From NCBI RefSeq assembly GCF_018333375.1, contig NZ_BORW01000011.1:62001-126000 (forward strand): 64,000 bases of DNA. The letters run 5' to 3'. A model generated the notes under the pieces. That model searched no databases. It saw nothing but the letters and a program-made list of their open reading frames with translations, and was not told the DNA's origin. This DNA comes from Paenibacillus cookii (lineage in GTDB: Bacteria; Bacillota; Bacilli; Paenibacillales; Paenibacillaceae). The translations under genes were made by a program, and so were the position numbers. How positions within the stretch are numbered: the stretch's first letter is position 1; every line of letters begins with the position of its first letter. Shown piece after piece: positions 50,796-59,860 of this stretch.

Positions 50796-51038
50796 ATGCA
50801 ATATGTCATTCCTGTGATTACGCTGATCGTCGGCTTGGTCGGCGGCTTTTTCATCGGCGTGTTTTATTTGCGCAAGCAAATGGAGAAAATGCAGAGTGAT
50901 CCACAAATGCTGCAAAAAATGGCCAAACAGATGGGGTATAATCTAAACAATCGTCAAATGCAGAAAGCGCAGCAAATGATGAAAAACAATCCGCAGTTCA
51001 GCGGCAAAAAGAAGCCTGGCGGAGGCAAACGCAAATAA
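50796..51038 (+). CDS. yneF: YneF-family (UPF0154) small membrane protein
   Basis: 80 residues: a single membrane helix (YVIPVITLIVGLVGGFFIGVFYL) followed by a conserved soluble tail RKQMEKMQSDPQMLQKMAKQMGYNLNNRQMQKAQQMM and a Lys/Gly-rich end. This matches UPF0154/YneF of Bacillales, of unknown function. The ATG at 50796 follows GAGGTGG; the upstream ATG at 50781 precedes that site. folE follows 61 bp later. Confidence 0.88.
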   Translation: MQYVIPVITLIVGLVGGFFIGVFYLRKQMEKMQSDPQMLQKMAKQMGYNLNNRQMQKAQQMMKNNPQFSGKKKPGGGKRK

Positions 51039-51099
51039 GCCGGATTGTCGATAAATCCGTGAAGCGAAAAAAAAGAAGCCGCGAGAGGAGGGAAGTGCC

Positions 51100-51693
51100 G
51101 TGGCCGGCGTTAAAGATTACGTAAACAACAAGGTTCGGGAAAACCGTGAACAGGTGGAACACCACATCGCGGAAATTTTGAAATTGATCGGCGAAGACCC
51201 GCAGCGGGAGGGCCTGCTTGAAACCCCTGCGCGCGTGGCGCGGATGTACGAGGAAATTTTTGCGGGGTACGAAGTGGACCCGAGGGATGTGCTGGGCGTT
51301 ACCTTCGATGAAAACCACGAGGAGCTCGTGATCGTCAAGGATATCGTTTATTACAGCCAATGCGAGCATCATATGGCGCCGTTTTTCGGGAAAGTCCATA
51401 TCGGGTACATTCCGAGCGGCAAAATCGCGGGACTGAGCAAGCTGGCCCGTTTGGTGGAGGCGATCACGCGCCGTTTGCAGGTCCAGGAACGCATCACGTC
51501 GCAAATTGCCGACATCATGGTCGAAGTTCTGCAGCCTCATGGCGTCATGGTGGTCGTGGAAGGCGAACATCTGTGCATGTGCGCCCGCGGCGTGAAAAAG
51601 CCGGGCAGCAAAACGGTGACATCCGCGGTCCGCGGCATTTTCCGCGAGGACCCGGCTTCCAGAGCCGAGTTTTTGTCTTTGATCAAAGAATAA
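51100..51693 (+). CDS. folE: GTP cyclohydrolase I
   Basis: 197 residues, standard length. The zinc site is Cys and His in [21 protein letters not shown] with the second Cys in [16 protein letters not shown]; other landmarks are [17 protein letters not shown] and [21 protein letters not shown]. It converts GTP to dihydroneopterin triphosphate, the first step of folate (and, with other enzymes, queuosine) synthesis, which links it to the queG gene nearby. Start is GTG at 51100 with GGAGG upstream. A terminator follows at once. Confidence 0.97.
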   Translation: MAGVKDYVNNKVRENREQVEHHIAEILKLIGEDPQREGLLETPARVARMYEEIFAGYEVDPRDVLGVTFDENHEELVIVKDIVYYSQCEHHMAPFFGKVHIGYIPSGKIAGLSKLARLVEAITRRLQVQERITSQIADIMVEVLQPHGVMVVVEGEHLCMCARGVKKPGSKTVTSAVRGIFREDPASRAEFLSLIKE

Positions 51694-51705
51694 TCGGAAC
51701 ATCAT

Positions 51706-51755
51706 AAAAAAGGCATCATGGAAGACCCGAATCGGATCTTCGATGATGCCTTTTT
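51706..51755. terminator. Bidirectional terminator between folE and hydrolase gene
   Basis: AAAAAGGCATCAT...ATGATGCCTTTTT with inner GAAGA/TCTTC pairing; A and T runs serve both convergent genes. Confidence 0.8.
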
Positions 51756-51804
51756 GTATGCCCGGGCTTCGGAAGCGCCTTGGCCTAATTGGGCGAAAGG
51801 CTGT

Positions 51805-52836
51805 TTACCGTTTGTTTTGGATCACGGGCGCATTGTCGATGTCCTTCCGTTCGGCAAGCTTCACGTTGGCGAGGAAGGAGGAGACGCGGCGAAGATACTC
51901 GCGCGGATGCTCGCGGAAAATGAGCTCATGATGGCTGTTTTTGACGATCCAAACGTCCGAATACGGATTCGACTGGTTGGATGCCAATTTTTCGGCAATC
52001 GGGTAAGGGGCCTTCTCGTCCTCCGTGCCGTGAACGAAAAAGATCGGGAACGGGTAATCTTCCTTTTTGACCTGCTGGTAAGGAATTTGGTGGAGGCTCG
52101 TTCCGTTAAGCACCGGGAACAGCAGCTCCAAAATTTCGAGCGACGGATGGCGCGGCAGGTCGATTTGGTTTTTGATATTATGGTACAACGTGTCCGGCTC
52201 CAGCAAAAAGGTGCTGTCCAAAATCATCGCGTCGATATCCTTGGTTTGCAGCCCGGCTTGAAGCGCCGTCCCGGCTCCCATCGAAAAGCCCCACACGACG
52301 ATCTGCTTCGCGCCGCGTTGTTTGGCCAGCTCGATCGCCCCGAGCAGCTGCTGCGATTCGGCTTTGCCGCCGGTGGCCACCGCCTTGCTGGTCTGGGACG
52401 CGAAGCCGTAATCGAACATGATGACGTTAAAATTCATCCGGTGCGCGTAATGGGCCAGATCGTACATCGGAATCCACGTTTCCTCGCGGTTTGCGCCGTA
52501 GCCGTGGCTGAACACGATCGTTTTTTTCGATCCGGCGGCGGGAATGTACCAGCCCTGCATCATCCGGCTGCCGTCCAAGGCGGGGAAGGTCACGTTTTCA
52601 TAGGCCATGTTTTTTGCCTGCTTCGGATTCGAATACAGCGGCGCAACGGTCGGGTTCGAAAGCACCCAAGCGATGTACGCGTGCAAGGCGATAAAACAAA
52701 ATAGAAGGAAAAACACGACCGACAGCAGCAAGGCAACGAGAATATGCTTCACGCGGATCAGCCGCGGGGTGAGTGGAATGGGTGTCTCGGTCAGGGGGGG
52801 AGAAATTTGGGCGTCGTTTCGGGTTGCCATATTCAT
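51805..52836 (-). CDS. Membrane-anchored alpha/beta hydrolase
   Basis: 343 residues: cytoplasmic N-terminus, one membrane helix (HILVALLLSVVFFLLFCFIALHAYIA), then an alpha/beta-hydrolase domain, probably extracellular. Landmarks are TIVFSHGYGANREET (oxyanion), VWGFSMGAGTALQ (nucleophile Ser), DAMILDSTF, FFVHGTEDEKAPY (acid) and NSHHELIF (His). Similar anchored hydrolases (YqkD-like) are common in Bacillales; substrates are unknown. A second anchored hydrolase of the same general kind is encoded at 14765-15775. Confidence 0.86.
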   Translation of the reverse strand: MNMATRNDAQISPPLTETPIPLTPRLIRVKHILVALLLSVVFFLLFCFIALHAYIAWVLSNPTVAPLYSNPKQAKNMAYENVTFPALDGSRMMQGWYIPAAGSKKTIVFSHGYGANREETWIPMYDLAHYAHRMNFNVIMFDYGFASQTSKAVATGGKAESQQLLGAIELAKQRGAKQIVVWGFSMGAGTALQAGLQTKDIDAMILDSTFLLEPDTLYHNIKNQIDLPRHPSLEILELLFPVLNGTSLHQIPYQQVKKEDYPFPIFFVHGTEDEKAPYPIAEKLASNQSNPYSDVWIVKNSHHELIFREHPREYLRRVSSFLANVKLAERKDIDNAPVIQNKR

Positions 52837-53037
52837 GAGAGCCCCTCCTTTATATCAAAATTTCAGGATTCTACAAATTTCGAGCCTGTCTCTAGTTTAC
52901 CTATTATACACCCGATTCGGAAACAGAAAAAATTTTACTCTATATCCTATGCGGTAGATCGCCTAAAGTCAATCGGCCTGGCCCAAAAAAACGGTTTCTT
53001 TTTTTAGCGCCGCCGAAACAGATTTTTAGCGAAAAAG

Positions 53038-53097
53038 TAGACTTTGGGGGCTGAATTTTTTATAATTATTGTAACCATGTTTCATTTGGTGAAACAT
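53038..53097 (+). promoter_or_regulatory. Promoter and palindromic operator of the IclR gene
   Basis: -35 TAGACT (53038-53043), 17 bp, -10 TATAAT (53061-53066). A perfect dyad, ATGTTTCA (53077-53084) and TGAAACAT (53090-53097) with 5-bp centre, begins just past the expected start of transcription and ends 20 bp before the ATG. This is where an autorepressor would act; IclR proteins commonly bind such sites. Confidence 0.6.
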
Positions 53098-53117
53098 TAA
53101 GAGGGGCGGGAACAGGA

Positions 53118-53858
53118 ATGGAAGACCGCAAATTAACCGTACGCGCCGTCGAGCGCGCGCTTGACATATTGATGTGTTTTACCAAAAGCAGCGAGCTCGG
53201 GCTGACCGAAATCGCCGGGCAGATCGGCCTGCACAAAAGCACGGTGCATCGTTTGATGACGACGCTCGAGGAGAAGGGGTTCGTCGCGCGGGATGCGGCA
53301 ACGGAAAAATACCGCCTGGGGCTGAAGGTATGGGAGCTGTCCACGCATCTGTCCAAAAGCGACGATCCGGCCGTGCTGCTTCTTCCGGCGATGGAGCGGT
53401 TGCGCGACCGGCTCGGGGAAACGGTGAGCTTGTATTTGCGGGACGGAAAAGACCGCTTGCGGATCCAGGCGGTGCAGAGCAACCAGGCGATCCGCCGCGT
53501 GGCTCAGGTCGGCGCCCGCCTGCCGCTGTACGTCGGAGCTTCGAGCAAGGTGCTTGTCGCTTTTGCTTCGGAGGAAGACCGGCGGGAGTTGTTCGGCGAT
53601 CCGGAATGGCCGGAGATGCCCGATCCGGAAGGTTACCTCCGCATGCTGGCGGAGATCCGGGAGCGCGGATACGCGACCAGCTTCGAAGAGCGCGAGCCGG
53701 GAGCGGCCGCGGTTGCCGTGCCGATCGTGAACCGGAGGGGGGAAGTGGCTGCGGCGCTTTCCGTATCCGGTCCGATCAGCCGGATCGGCGAGGATACGCT
53801 GCATGAGTTTGCGCCGGTACTGATGGAAGCGGCCCATGAAATGGGACTGATGATCTAG
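53118..53858 (+). CDS. IclR-family transcriptional regulator
   Basis: 246 residues. N-terminal winged helix (VRAVERALDILMCF, ELGLTEIAGQIGLHKSTVHRLMTTLEEKGFV) and the C-terminal IclR effector domain (VQSNQAIRRVAQVGARLPLYVGASSKVLVAF; AAAVAVPIVNRRGEVAAALSVSGP). IclR proteins sense small carbon compounds. It probably represses itself through the adjacent palindrome. No metabolic gene lies on its strand; the convergent neighbour is an S9 peptidase, so its target is unclear. Confidence 0.93.
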   Translation: MEDRKLTVRAVERALDILMCFTKSSELGLTEIAGQIGLHKSTVHRLMTTLEEKGFVARDAATEKYRLGLKVWELSTHLSKSDDPAVLLLPAMERLRDRLGETVSLYLRDGKDRLRIQAVQSNQAIRRVAQVGARLPLYVGASSKVLVAFASEEDRRELFGDPEWPEMPDPEGYLRMLAEIRERGYATSFEEREPGAAAVAVPIVNRRGEVAAALSVSGPISRIGEDTLHEFAPVLMEAAHEMGLMI

Positions 53859-53865
53859 ACGGCAA

Positions 53866-53908
53866 AAAGCCCGCGTCGACCGTAAACGTTTCGGTCGGCG
53901 CGGGCTTT
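53866..53908. terminator. Bidirectional terminator between iclR and S9 peptidase genes
   Basis: AAAGCCCGCG-T-CGACCG pairs with CGGTCG-G-CGCGGGCTTT around loop TAAACGTTT; T runs on both strands. Confidence 0.8.
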
Positions 53909-53916
53909 GTTTGATT

Positions 53917-55911
53917 TTATGCCTCGATATGCTCTTTGAACCAGCGGACGATATGGGTGAGGCGTCTTGTGCGAAGATACGGATTGCCGCTCCGGGACAG
54001 ATTGTGATCCGCTCCCGGGAAACGGATCAGCTGCGTTTCTTTGCCCAGCCGCTTCAGCGCGACGAACATCTGCTCGCCCTGCTCGATTGGACAGCGCATG
54101 TCCTGCTCGCCGTGAAGGATGAGCAGCGGGGTGCTTACGTTTTTGACATAAGCAAGCGGGGAATGCTTCCACAGCTTTTCGACGTCATCCCACGCATTGC
54201 CCCAGATTTGGTCCTCCGTGAAGTGGTAGCCGATATCGCTCACGCCGTAGAACGAAAGCCAGTTGCAGATGGAACGCTGGGTGACGGCCGCCTGGAAGCG
54301 GTTCGTATGGCCGACGATCCAGTTGGTCATAAATCCTCCGTAGCTTCCGCCGGTCACGCCGAGACGGGAGCCGTCCACGAAAGGATAGTGGTCCAGCACG
54401 TAGTCCGTAAATTCCATCAGGTCGAGGTAATCCCGTCCGCCATAGTCCCCGCGGACCGTGTTGACATGGACCTGTCCGTAGCCGTGCCCGCCGCGCGGAT
54501 TCGTGTAGAATACCGCATAACCGGCGGCGGCCAGCAGCTGGAACTCATGCATGAACGTATGGCCGTACATGGCTTGCGGTCCGCCGTGGATTTCGAGAAC
54601 GGCCGGTACCTTGGAGCCTTCCTTGAAGCCGATCGGCTTCATGATCCAGCCCTGCATCGGCCAGCCGTCTCCGGCCGCGTACCGGAACTCTTCCGGCTCG
54701 CTCAGCGTCAGCTCGCTCCATAGCTCTTTGTTGCATTCGGTCAAGCGGGTTTCCGTTCGGCCCGGCAGTTCCAGCCGGTACAAATCGCCGGGGTGCAAAG
54801 GATCGGCAGCGGCAAATACGAGGCTGCCTTCCGGCGTCAGGGCGAACTGGTAGATCTCGCGGTCCCCGCCGGCGACGATTTCGAATTCGGAGCCGTCGAG
54901 GGCATAACGGGCGATCTCGACGCGCCCCAGCTGGCTCACCTGAAGGTATACATGCGCTCCGTCCGGGCTGAAGACCGGCGGCGTTCCGGCGCCTGCGCGC
55001 ATATCGCTGACGCAGCTGTGGCCGATCTGGATGTCGAGATCGGTATAGAGGGCGCGGTATTCGCCGCCTTCCGCCGGGATGAGATATATGCGGGTCAGCG
55101 TGGCGTAACCGCAGGACAGATCATCCGCAAGCATCAGGATGGATCCGCCGTCCGGCGTATAGCTGACGGAACCGATGCTGATTTTGCCGTCCGTCAGCCG
55201 GCGCGTTTCGCTTCCCGTACGATCCGTTACATACAGATCGTTCGTCGGTCTCAGATCGGCGTCGGCATACTCGTCCGTAGGCAGCTCCGCCGTATACGCG
55301 ATGCGGCTGCCGTCCGGCGACCAGGCGAAAGCCCCGACGTCAAACGCGCCCGACGTTATCTGGACGCTGCTTGCGCCCGCGATGTCGAATACGAATAAAT
55401 GCGATCTGCGGCCGCTTCGCAAACCGACGCCGTCGGCTTTGTAACGGATGCGGTCCACGATTTTTTCCTCGGGCAGCGCAGGTTCGTCCTTGGCTTTGGC
55501 GTCCAATTGCTCTTCCTTGTCGTCCGGCGCTTCGGCTTTAAGAAGCAGGGCGGAACCGTCCGGCGACCATTTGAATGCGCTTACTCCATGCTTCAATTCG
55601 GTCACGGCCCGGGCTTCGCCGCCATGCGCGGGCATGATCCACACCTGGCGAGCATCGCCTTTTTTCCGGAGAAAAGCCAGCTGCGCACCGTCAGGGGACC
55701 ACTGCGGCGCTCCGTCCTGCTCGCCGGCCGTAAACGGAACGTCCGCGCCGCCCGGCTGAATCAGGCGGATTTGGGTCACGTACCCGTCATGTTTGTCGTT
55801 GACCGATTTCAGTATGTACGCAGTCGCGCCGTTTTCGGGCGAAACTGCAGGATCGCTTACCCAGCGGATGCGGTACAGGTCCTCGGCTGTCATTACGCGT
55901 TTCTCACTCAT
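53917..55911 (-). CDS. S9-family prolyl oligopeptidase-like (acylaminoacyl) peptidase
   Basis: 664 residues: an N-terminal seven-blade beta-propeller with TolB-like repeats (APQWSPDGAQLAFLRKKGD; AFAWSPDGSRIAYTAELP; PPVFSPDGAHVYLQ) and a C-terminal alpha/beta-hydrolase. Nucleophile Ser in VTGGSYGGFMTNWIVG, Asp in LILHGEQDMRCPIEQ, His in PGADHNLSRSGNP. Such cytoplasmic enzymes cut short peptides or remove N-acyl amino acids. The ATG at 55911 follows GGGAGG by 9 nt; the longer frame to 55944 has no ribosome binding site. It is a single-gene unit. Confidence 0.93.
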   Translation of the reverse strand: MSEKRVMTAEDLYRIRWVSDPAVSPENGATAYILKSVNDKHDGYVTQIRLIQPGGADVPFTAGEQDGAPQWSPDGAQLAFLRKKGDARQVWIMPAHGGEARAVTELKHGVSAFKWSPDGSALLLKAEAPDDKEEQLDAKAKDEPALPEEKIVDRIRYKADGVGLRSGRRSHLFVFDIAGASSVQITSGAFDVGAFAWSPDGSRIAYTAELPTDEYADADLRPTNDLYVTDRTGSETRRLTDGKISIGSVSYTPDGGSILMLADDLSCGYATLTRIYLIPAEGGEYRALYTDLDIQIGHSCVSDMRAGAGTPPVFSPDGAHVYLQVSQLGRVEIARYALDGSEFEIVAGGDREIYQFALTPEGSLVFAAADPLHPGDLYRLELPGRTETRLTECNKELWSELTLSEPEEFRYAAGDGWPMQGWIMKPIGFKEGSKVPAVLEIHGGPQAMYGHTFMHEFQLLAAAGYAVFYTNPRGGHGYGQVHVNTVRGDYGGRDYLDLMEFTDYVLDHYPFVDGSRLGVTGGSYGGFMTNWIVGHTNRFQAAVTQRSICNWLSFYGVSDIGYHFTEDQIWGNAWDDVEKLWKHSPLAYVKNVSTPLLILHGEQDMRCPIEQGEQMFVALKRLGKETQLIRFPGADHNLSRSGNPYLRTRRLTHIVRWFKEHIEA

Positions 55912-56021
55912 CGAAAAAGACCTCCCATATAAAAGATGAACCATTTCATGAGTTCATTATCCCAGAGAATGGGCGTAAATTCCATCCCGATTCCTTCGGA
56001 AGCCGAGAACCCCGCAAACCT

Positions 56022-57656
56022 TTACTTTTTCCGAATCCACGCCGCGATATCGGAGATCAGCGCGGAAGATACGTTGGACGGCATCGCATATTCGGCACCG
56101 ATCGAGATGCCGTCGTATTCCGCGAGCAGATGGTTCATTTTCGGATACGATTTGAATTCGACGCCGCTCCGGCCTTGAAGCGCCTTTTTCCACTCGTTGA
56201 ACTGGTTCATCGTCACCTGCCAGTCGTTTTCGCCTTGCAGGACGAGCATCGGCGTTTGTTGCTTGACGGCCAGATCGACGGGTTTATAGTTTTTCTGCTC
56301 AAACCACCAATACGCCGGGGAGAGCGGGAAGTTTTCAGGCATATGGTCCACGGTATACTGCGGATCGTTCACCAGCCGGGCGATTTGGGTCCATGCAGCC
56401 GCCTGCTGTTCGTACGGGGCAGGGTCCTGGCCCAGCTTTTTGACGCGCGCAACCAGCTCCTGCTGCTGCTCGATCAGCGTATCGGCAAACTTCAGGCTAG
56501 GGCCCGAGAGCACGATCGCGCCCGCGATGTCCTTGCTTTGGTCCGCATCGAGGATCAGCGGCATCGCAAAACCGCCTTGGCTGTGGCCTGCGACGAAGAT
56601 CCGGCCCGGATCGATCTTAGGCGTTTGTTTGAGCAGCTTGACGGCGGTGACGGCGTCATCCACGGTTTCTTTCTTCAGCGTGAACTTCGGATCGGCCGCA
56701 ACCTTGAAGGTATGCTCGTAGGTCACCTTGTCATAGCGAAGAACGGCGATGCCCTTGGCCGCCAAACCGACGGCCAGGTCGCGGAACGGCTTGGCCGCGC
56801 CCATCGAGGAATCGCGGTCATGAGGCCCGGAGCCGTGGACAAGCACGACGGCAGGGAACGGTCCTTCGCCTTGCGGAAGGGTCAACGTGGCGGGCAAGGC
56901 CCACTGGCCTTCACCGATGCGCACTTCCTGTTCCGTATAGGCGGCCGGGTTGTCATAAGCGGGCTTTTGGTATCCGCCAGAGCTGACAGGGCCGATATAC
57001 ATGTCATCCACCCGGCCTTCGCCATTCAGCCTGAGCGTTACGTTCACCGGCATTTGTCCCCACTGAAGCAGATAGGAAACGTTGCGGTAGACGGCATTCG
57101 TTTGCTCCGTTCTGGCAGAGGGTTTCGAAGGCGCCTTTCCATACAGCTGCTCGTAATTGCTCCACAAGCCGTTGATGGCTTGAACAGGCAGCGCTTTTTG
57201 GAAAGCGGGGCTCATGTATTCGGCGGCTTTGGCGCCGTTACCCGCTTGCAGCTCCTTCAGGAACAAATCGGCTGTGTCTTGGGAAGCTCCCGGGTTGCTA
57301 CTTTCCCCCGGGGTTGCCGGTTGGCCGAAAATGCCGGAAAGGAAACCGGCAGGCACAAGCGTTTTGCCGGAAACGAGCTGAACCGGACCTCCCACGTTTA
57401 CGGCTTTGCCGTTGAATACGCCTTGGGCTTTGCCCGGGGTCAGCACGAGGGTTTGGCCGCCTTTGACCAGCGTGACCGTGCGGGCGGCCTGGTCCCAGCG
57501 AACCTCCACGCCCAGCTTGGACGCGGCTTCGCGCACCGGCGCGTACGCCGTCCCGGCCTTGGACGATTCCGCTGCGGCGGAAGCTGCGGGCACGGACAGC
57601 GCAAGCGCGAGGGATGCGGCGGCAAATTTGCGTAATTTCTTCGAATTTTTTTTCAT
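56022..57656 (-). CDS. Secreted alpha/beta hydrolase with copper-amine-oxidase-like and DUF3887-type N-terminal domains
   Basis: 544 residues with a signal peptide (KLRKFAAASLALALSVPAASA). Residues 35-110 (YAPVREAASKLGVEVRWDQAARTVTL; LVPAGFLSGIFG) are the copper-amine-oxidase N1-like fold, a wall or envelope module common in Paenibacillus. Residues about 128-225 resemble DUF3887 (LFLKELQAGNGAKAAEYMS), often paired with hydrolases. The rest is an alpha/beta hydrolase: VVLVHGSGPHDRDSS, nucleophile VAGHSQGGFAMPL, acid in LVLQGENDWQV, His in PKMNHLLAEYDG. It acts outside the cell, perhaps as esterase or peptidase. GGAGG precedes the ATG. Confidence 0.88.
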   Translation of the reverse strand: MKKNSKKLRKFAAASLALALSVPAASAAAESSKAGTAYAPVREAASKLGVEVRWDQAARTVTLVKGGQTLVLTPGKAQGVFNGKAVNVGGPVQLVSGKTLVPAGFLSGIFGQPATPGESSNPGASQDTADLFLKELQAGNGAKAAEYMSPAFQKALPVQAINGLWSNYEQLYGKAPSKPSARTEQTNAVYRNVSYLLQWGQMPVNVTLRLNGEGRVDDMYIGPVSSGGYQKPAYDNPAAYTEQEVRIGEGQWALPATLTLPQGEGPFPAVVLVHGSGPHDRDSSMGAAKPFRDLAVGLAAKGIAVLRYDKVTYEHTFKVAADPKFTLKKETVDDAVTAVKLLKQTPKIDPGRIFVAGHSQGGFAMPLILDADQSKDIAGAIVLSGPSLKFADTLIEQQQELVARVKKLGQDPAPYEQQAAAWTQIARLVNDPQYTVDHMPENFPLSPAYWWFEQKNYKPVDLAVKQQTPMLVLQGENDWQVTMNQFNEWKKALQGRSGVEFKSYPKMNHLLAEYDGISIGAEYAMPSNVSSALISDIAAWIRKK

Positions 57657-57774
57657 GACGGTTCCTCCTCTGGAGCGGTTAGCTCCTTTATATAATGAAA
57701 GGCATCGTATGGAGGCGGAGGTTGGATTCTAGGATGTCCGATGCCGATGAAGCCGCGAATGCTCCAATTTCGCT

Positions 57775-58872
57775 TCAGCCTGCAAAATAACCGGCGGCAA
57801 ATATGAGGAGAAGAATCCCCGCAAAAATCATCCATGCCGCCGGTCTGGCGAAATTGATCGTCCAGCCGATGCCCATTCGTTTCTCCACGAACATGGCCGG
57901 ATCGTTCGGATTGTAATAAATAAAGCCGAGTTTCCAGAAACGGTCGTCATTCACGGCGGTCGCGCTGGCGGCCCCGGAAGGGCGGCCGATGCGGCGGCCT
58001 CCTTGTCCGGTCGTAAACGAGAGGATCAAGGCCATCACGATGATGATGGCCGGCATCATCATCGTGATGGGAAACACGACGTTGCCGGGCAGATTGTAGC
58101 GCATATTGAGCTGAATAAACGACAGCAACAGCGTGATCAACATCCCTGAGACGACGTTAAACATCGACCACCGGAGGCGGAAAAGCGCATTCCGCTGCGC
58201 AGAAAGCTCGGGATGATCGGGATGGATCTGCTGCTTGCTTTTCAGGATCATCCAGTTCATGAACATAAACAGGAAAATCATGACCAGCTGCATCAGGTTC
58301 GGACCGAGCACCGCCTGCAGCGATTTGTCGACGGAGCGGGTGACTTCGCCATGCCAGTCGTATTTCATCGCGATCGTCTCAGGGAATTGGTCGTAGTACG
58401 CAATCGCAAGAATGGCGCTGATCAGCATGACGGCAATATGCAGGATGAACCAGCGGTTGGAAACCGTGATCTTTTTGCTGCGGAACCGGGTGTCGATCGC
58501 GATTTTTCCGCTCTGCTGCGCCGCGGTCGGCAGGGAGGCCTTCGTTTTTTTCATTCTCAGGTAAAAGGCAAAGTTCATCGCTGCCGAGCAAATAATCACG
58601 GCGGTAATAAAGATGGATATTACGGTGGCCTGGCCTTCTTCGCCGGCGTTCATCAGCGAATACAGGCAGCCGAGAAGCAGGAGGGCATACAACGTGCCGC
58701 TGATCCAGGCAAATTGTTGTCTCATCCGCCGCAGCTGCGGGCTGTGATACATCTCTTCGCTGACCGAAACGCCGAAACTGACGGTTTCCCTGCTGAGAAA
58801 CGGTATGGAAATCAGCGCGATGATGATGGGGATGAAGAGGGCGACAATCATGAAAGCAGAAATCCAGTACAT
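57775..58872 (-). CDS. DUF1648/DUF5808-type integral membrane protein
   Basis: 365 residues with about seven to eight membrane helices. The central part (ISAILAIAYYDQFPETIAMKYDWHGEVTRSVDKS) is the DUF1648 pattern, also found in SdpI-like immunity proteins, and the C-terminal FWKLGFIYYNPNDPAMFVEKRMGIGWTINFARPAAW is the DUF5808 pattern. It overlaps the upstream GntR gene by one base (TAATG), so it is translated with it. Pairs of a GntR regulator and such a membrane protein are common in Bacillales; the function is unknown, with possible envelope-stress or bacteriocin-immunity roles by analogy only. Confidence 0.82.
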   Translation of the reverse strand: MYWISAFMIVALFIPIIIALISIPFLSRETVSFGVSVSEEMYHSPQLRRMRQQFAWISGTLYALLLLGCLYSLMNAGEEGQATVISIFITAVIICSAAMNFAFYLRMKKTKASLPTAAQQSGKIAIDTRFRSKKITVSNRWFILHIAVMLISAILAIAYYDQFPETIAMKYDWHGEVTRSVDKSLQAVLGPNLMQLVMIFLFMFMNWMILKSKQQIHPDHPELSAQRNALFRLRWSMFNVVSGMLITLLLSFIQLNMRYNLPGNVVFPITMMMPAIIIVMALILSFTTGQGGRRIGRPSGAASATAVNDDRFWKLGFIYYNPNDPAMFVEKRMGIGWTINFARPAAWMIFAGILLLIFAAGYFAG

Positions 58873-59270
58873 TATGCATTCTCCTTTTTGCCATGTAAGA
58901 TGTCTTCATAAATGGATTCGACGATTTGCAGCAGGCTCGCCTTATCCATGCTCCGGCATATGGCTTCGGCGATCAGCGGCCTGAATTGCTCCGCCTGCTT
59001 CTGCTCAAACTCCGGCGTAGCGGGAGGCATGCCGTCCGGATTGACGACGACGCCTTTTTGCCTGTGGATCTGAATGTAACCTTCCTGTTTGAGCAGCGTG
59101 TACGCTTTGTTGATGGTATGCAGGTTGACGCCGATATCCGCGGCAAGGCTCCGGACGGACGGGAGGTCTTCTCCCGGCTGCAGGCTGCCGCTCGCGATGC
59201 CTTCGATAATCTGATTAATCAGCTGCGTATAAATGGGAAGTTCCGACTGCATATCCAGACGGATGATCAT
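58872..59270 (-). CDS. GntR-family regulator, YtrA type
   Basis: 132 residues. The winged helix reads LPIYTQLINQIIEGIASGSLQPGEDLPSVRSLAADIGVNLHTINKAYTLLKQEGYIQIHRQKG, the YtrA subgroup signature, followed by a short dimerisation tail. I chose the ATG at 59270 with AAGGG upstream. It is the first gene of a two-gene unit with the DUF1648 membrane protein and is likely its repressor. YtrA-type regulators often control membrane or ABC proteins induced by cell-envelope antibiotics; the inducer here is unknown. Confidence 0.9.
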   Translation of the reverse strand: MIIRLDMQSELPIYTQLINQIIEGIASGSLQPGEDLPSVRSLAADIGVNLHTINKAYTLLKQEGYIQIHRQKGVVVNPDGMPPATPEFEQKQAEQFRPLIAEAICRSMDKASLLQIVESIYEDILHGKKENA

Positions 59271-59411
59271 AAGAAGCCCTTCTTTCGCAAACAAAATGTC
59301 AAAAGTGCAACTGTTATACTACAAATATAACAGATAGAATTTTGGGTGTAAATAAGGATTTTGACCAAAGCCGCAGCTCAAAAAGGCCGCGAACGGCGGC
59401 CGGGCTTGCGC

Positions 59412-59441
59412 AAAAAAAGCGCCTGCTTAAGCAGACGCTTT
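59412..59441 (-). terminator. Intrinsic terminator of the 49-residue protein gene
   Basis: AAAGCG-C-CTGC-TTAA-GCAG-A-CGCTTT, followed on the minus strand by seven T, 20 bp past the stop of the small gene. It supports the small frame as a real transcription unit. Confidence 0.75.
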
Positions 59442-59460
59442 GGTTCGCGAAGCGACAGGT

Positions 59461-59610
59461 TTATTCACGTTGTTGTTTTTGCTTCATTTTTTTCATGAGC
59501 AGCTCTTTGAAGGTTGCGTTTTGCTCCAGGTTTTCCTTTTTCCTCGATGCGATGATCTGTGGTCTTGGATACGAATGGTGAAGAGGCGCAATGCGCGGCA
59601 CATTCATCAT
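59461..59610 (-). CDS. 49-residue basic protein of unknown function
   Basis: Starts at ATG 59610 with AAGGAGAG 3-5 nt upstream and ends at 59461, 20 bp before a strong terminator. It begins MMNVPRIAPLHHSYPRPQI and ends TFKELLMKKMKQKQQRE: a Pro/His-rich first half, then a basic helix. I do not recognise it. Possible roles include a small binding partner or sporulation-associated peptide, but nothing in the sequence decides. The ribosome binding site plus terminator are the evidence that it is a gene. Confidence 0.55.
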   Translation of the reverse strand: MMNVPRIAPLHHSYPRPQIIASRKKENLEQNATFKELLMKKMKQKQQRE

Positions 59611-59860
59611 GATCTCTCCTTCCGAAGGTTTGCTAACCCTGCATGCGTCATGGCGGCTGCAAACCGGAAGCGCCCTTATGTTTCGGCGCGGCATGTGTAG
59701 AACCATTACCCGTTTCATGGCGGTTATAAACATCATATTTCGAAACGCTCCATTTTGCAAAGAAGCGAAAGCGGAAACTGTTACGACATTTTATGTCGCA
59801 TCACATCTCCTATAATGGGCATGTAACGCGGAAAAATGAATGAAAAGAGGTTATATGTTC

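Noticed and set aside
56130..57635. 501-codon plus-strand frame across the secreted hydrolase gene
   Set aside because: Shadow; the minus-strand product has a signal peptide and hydrolase motifs.
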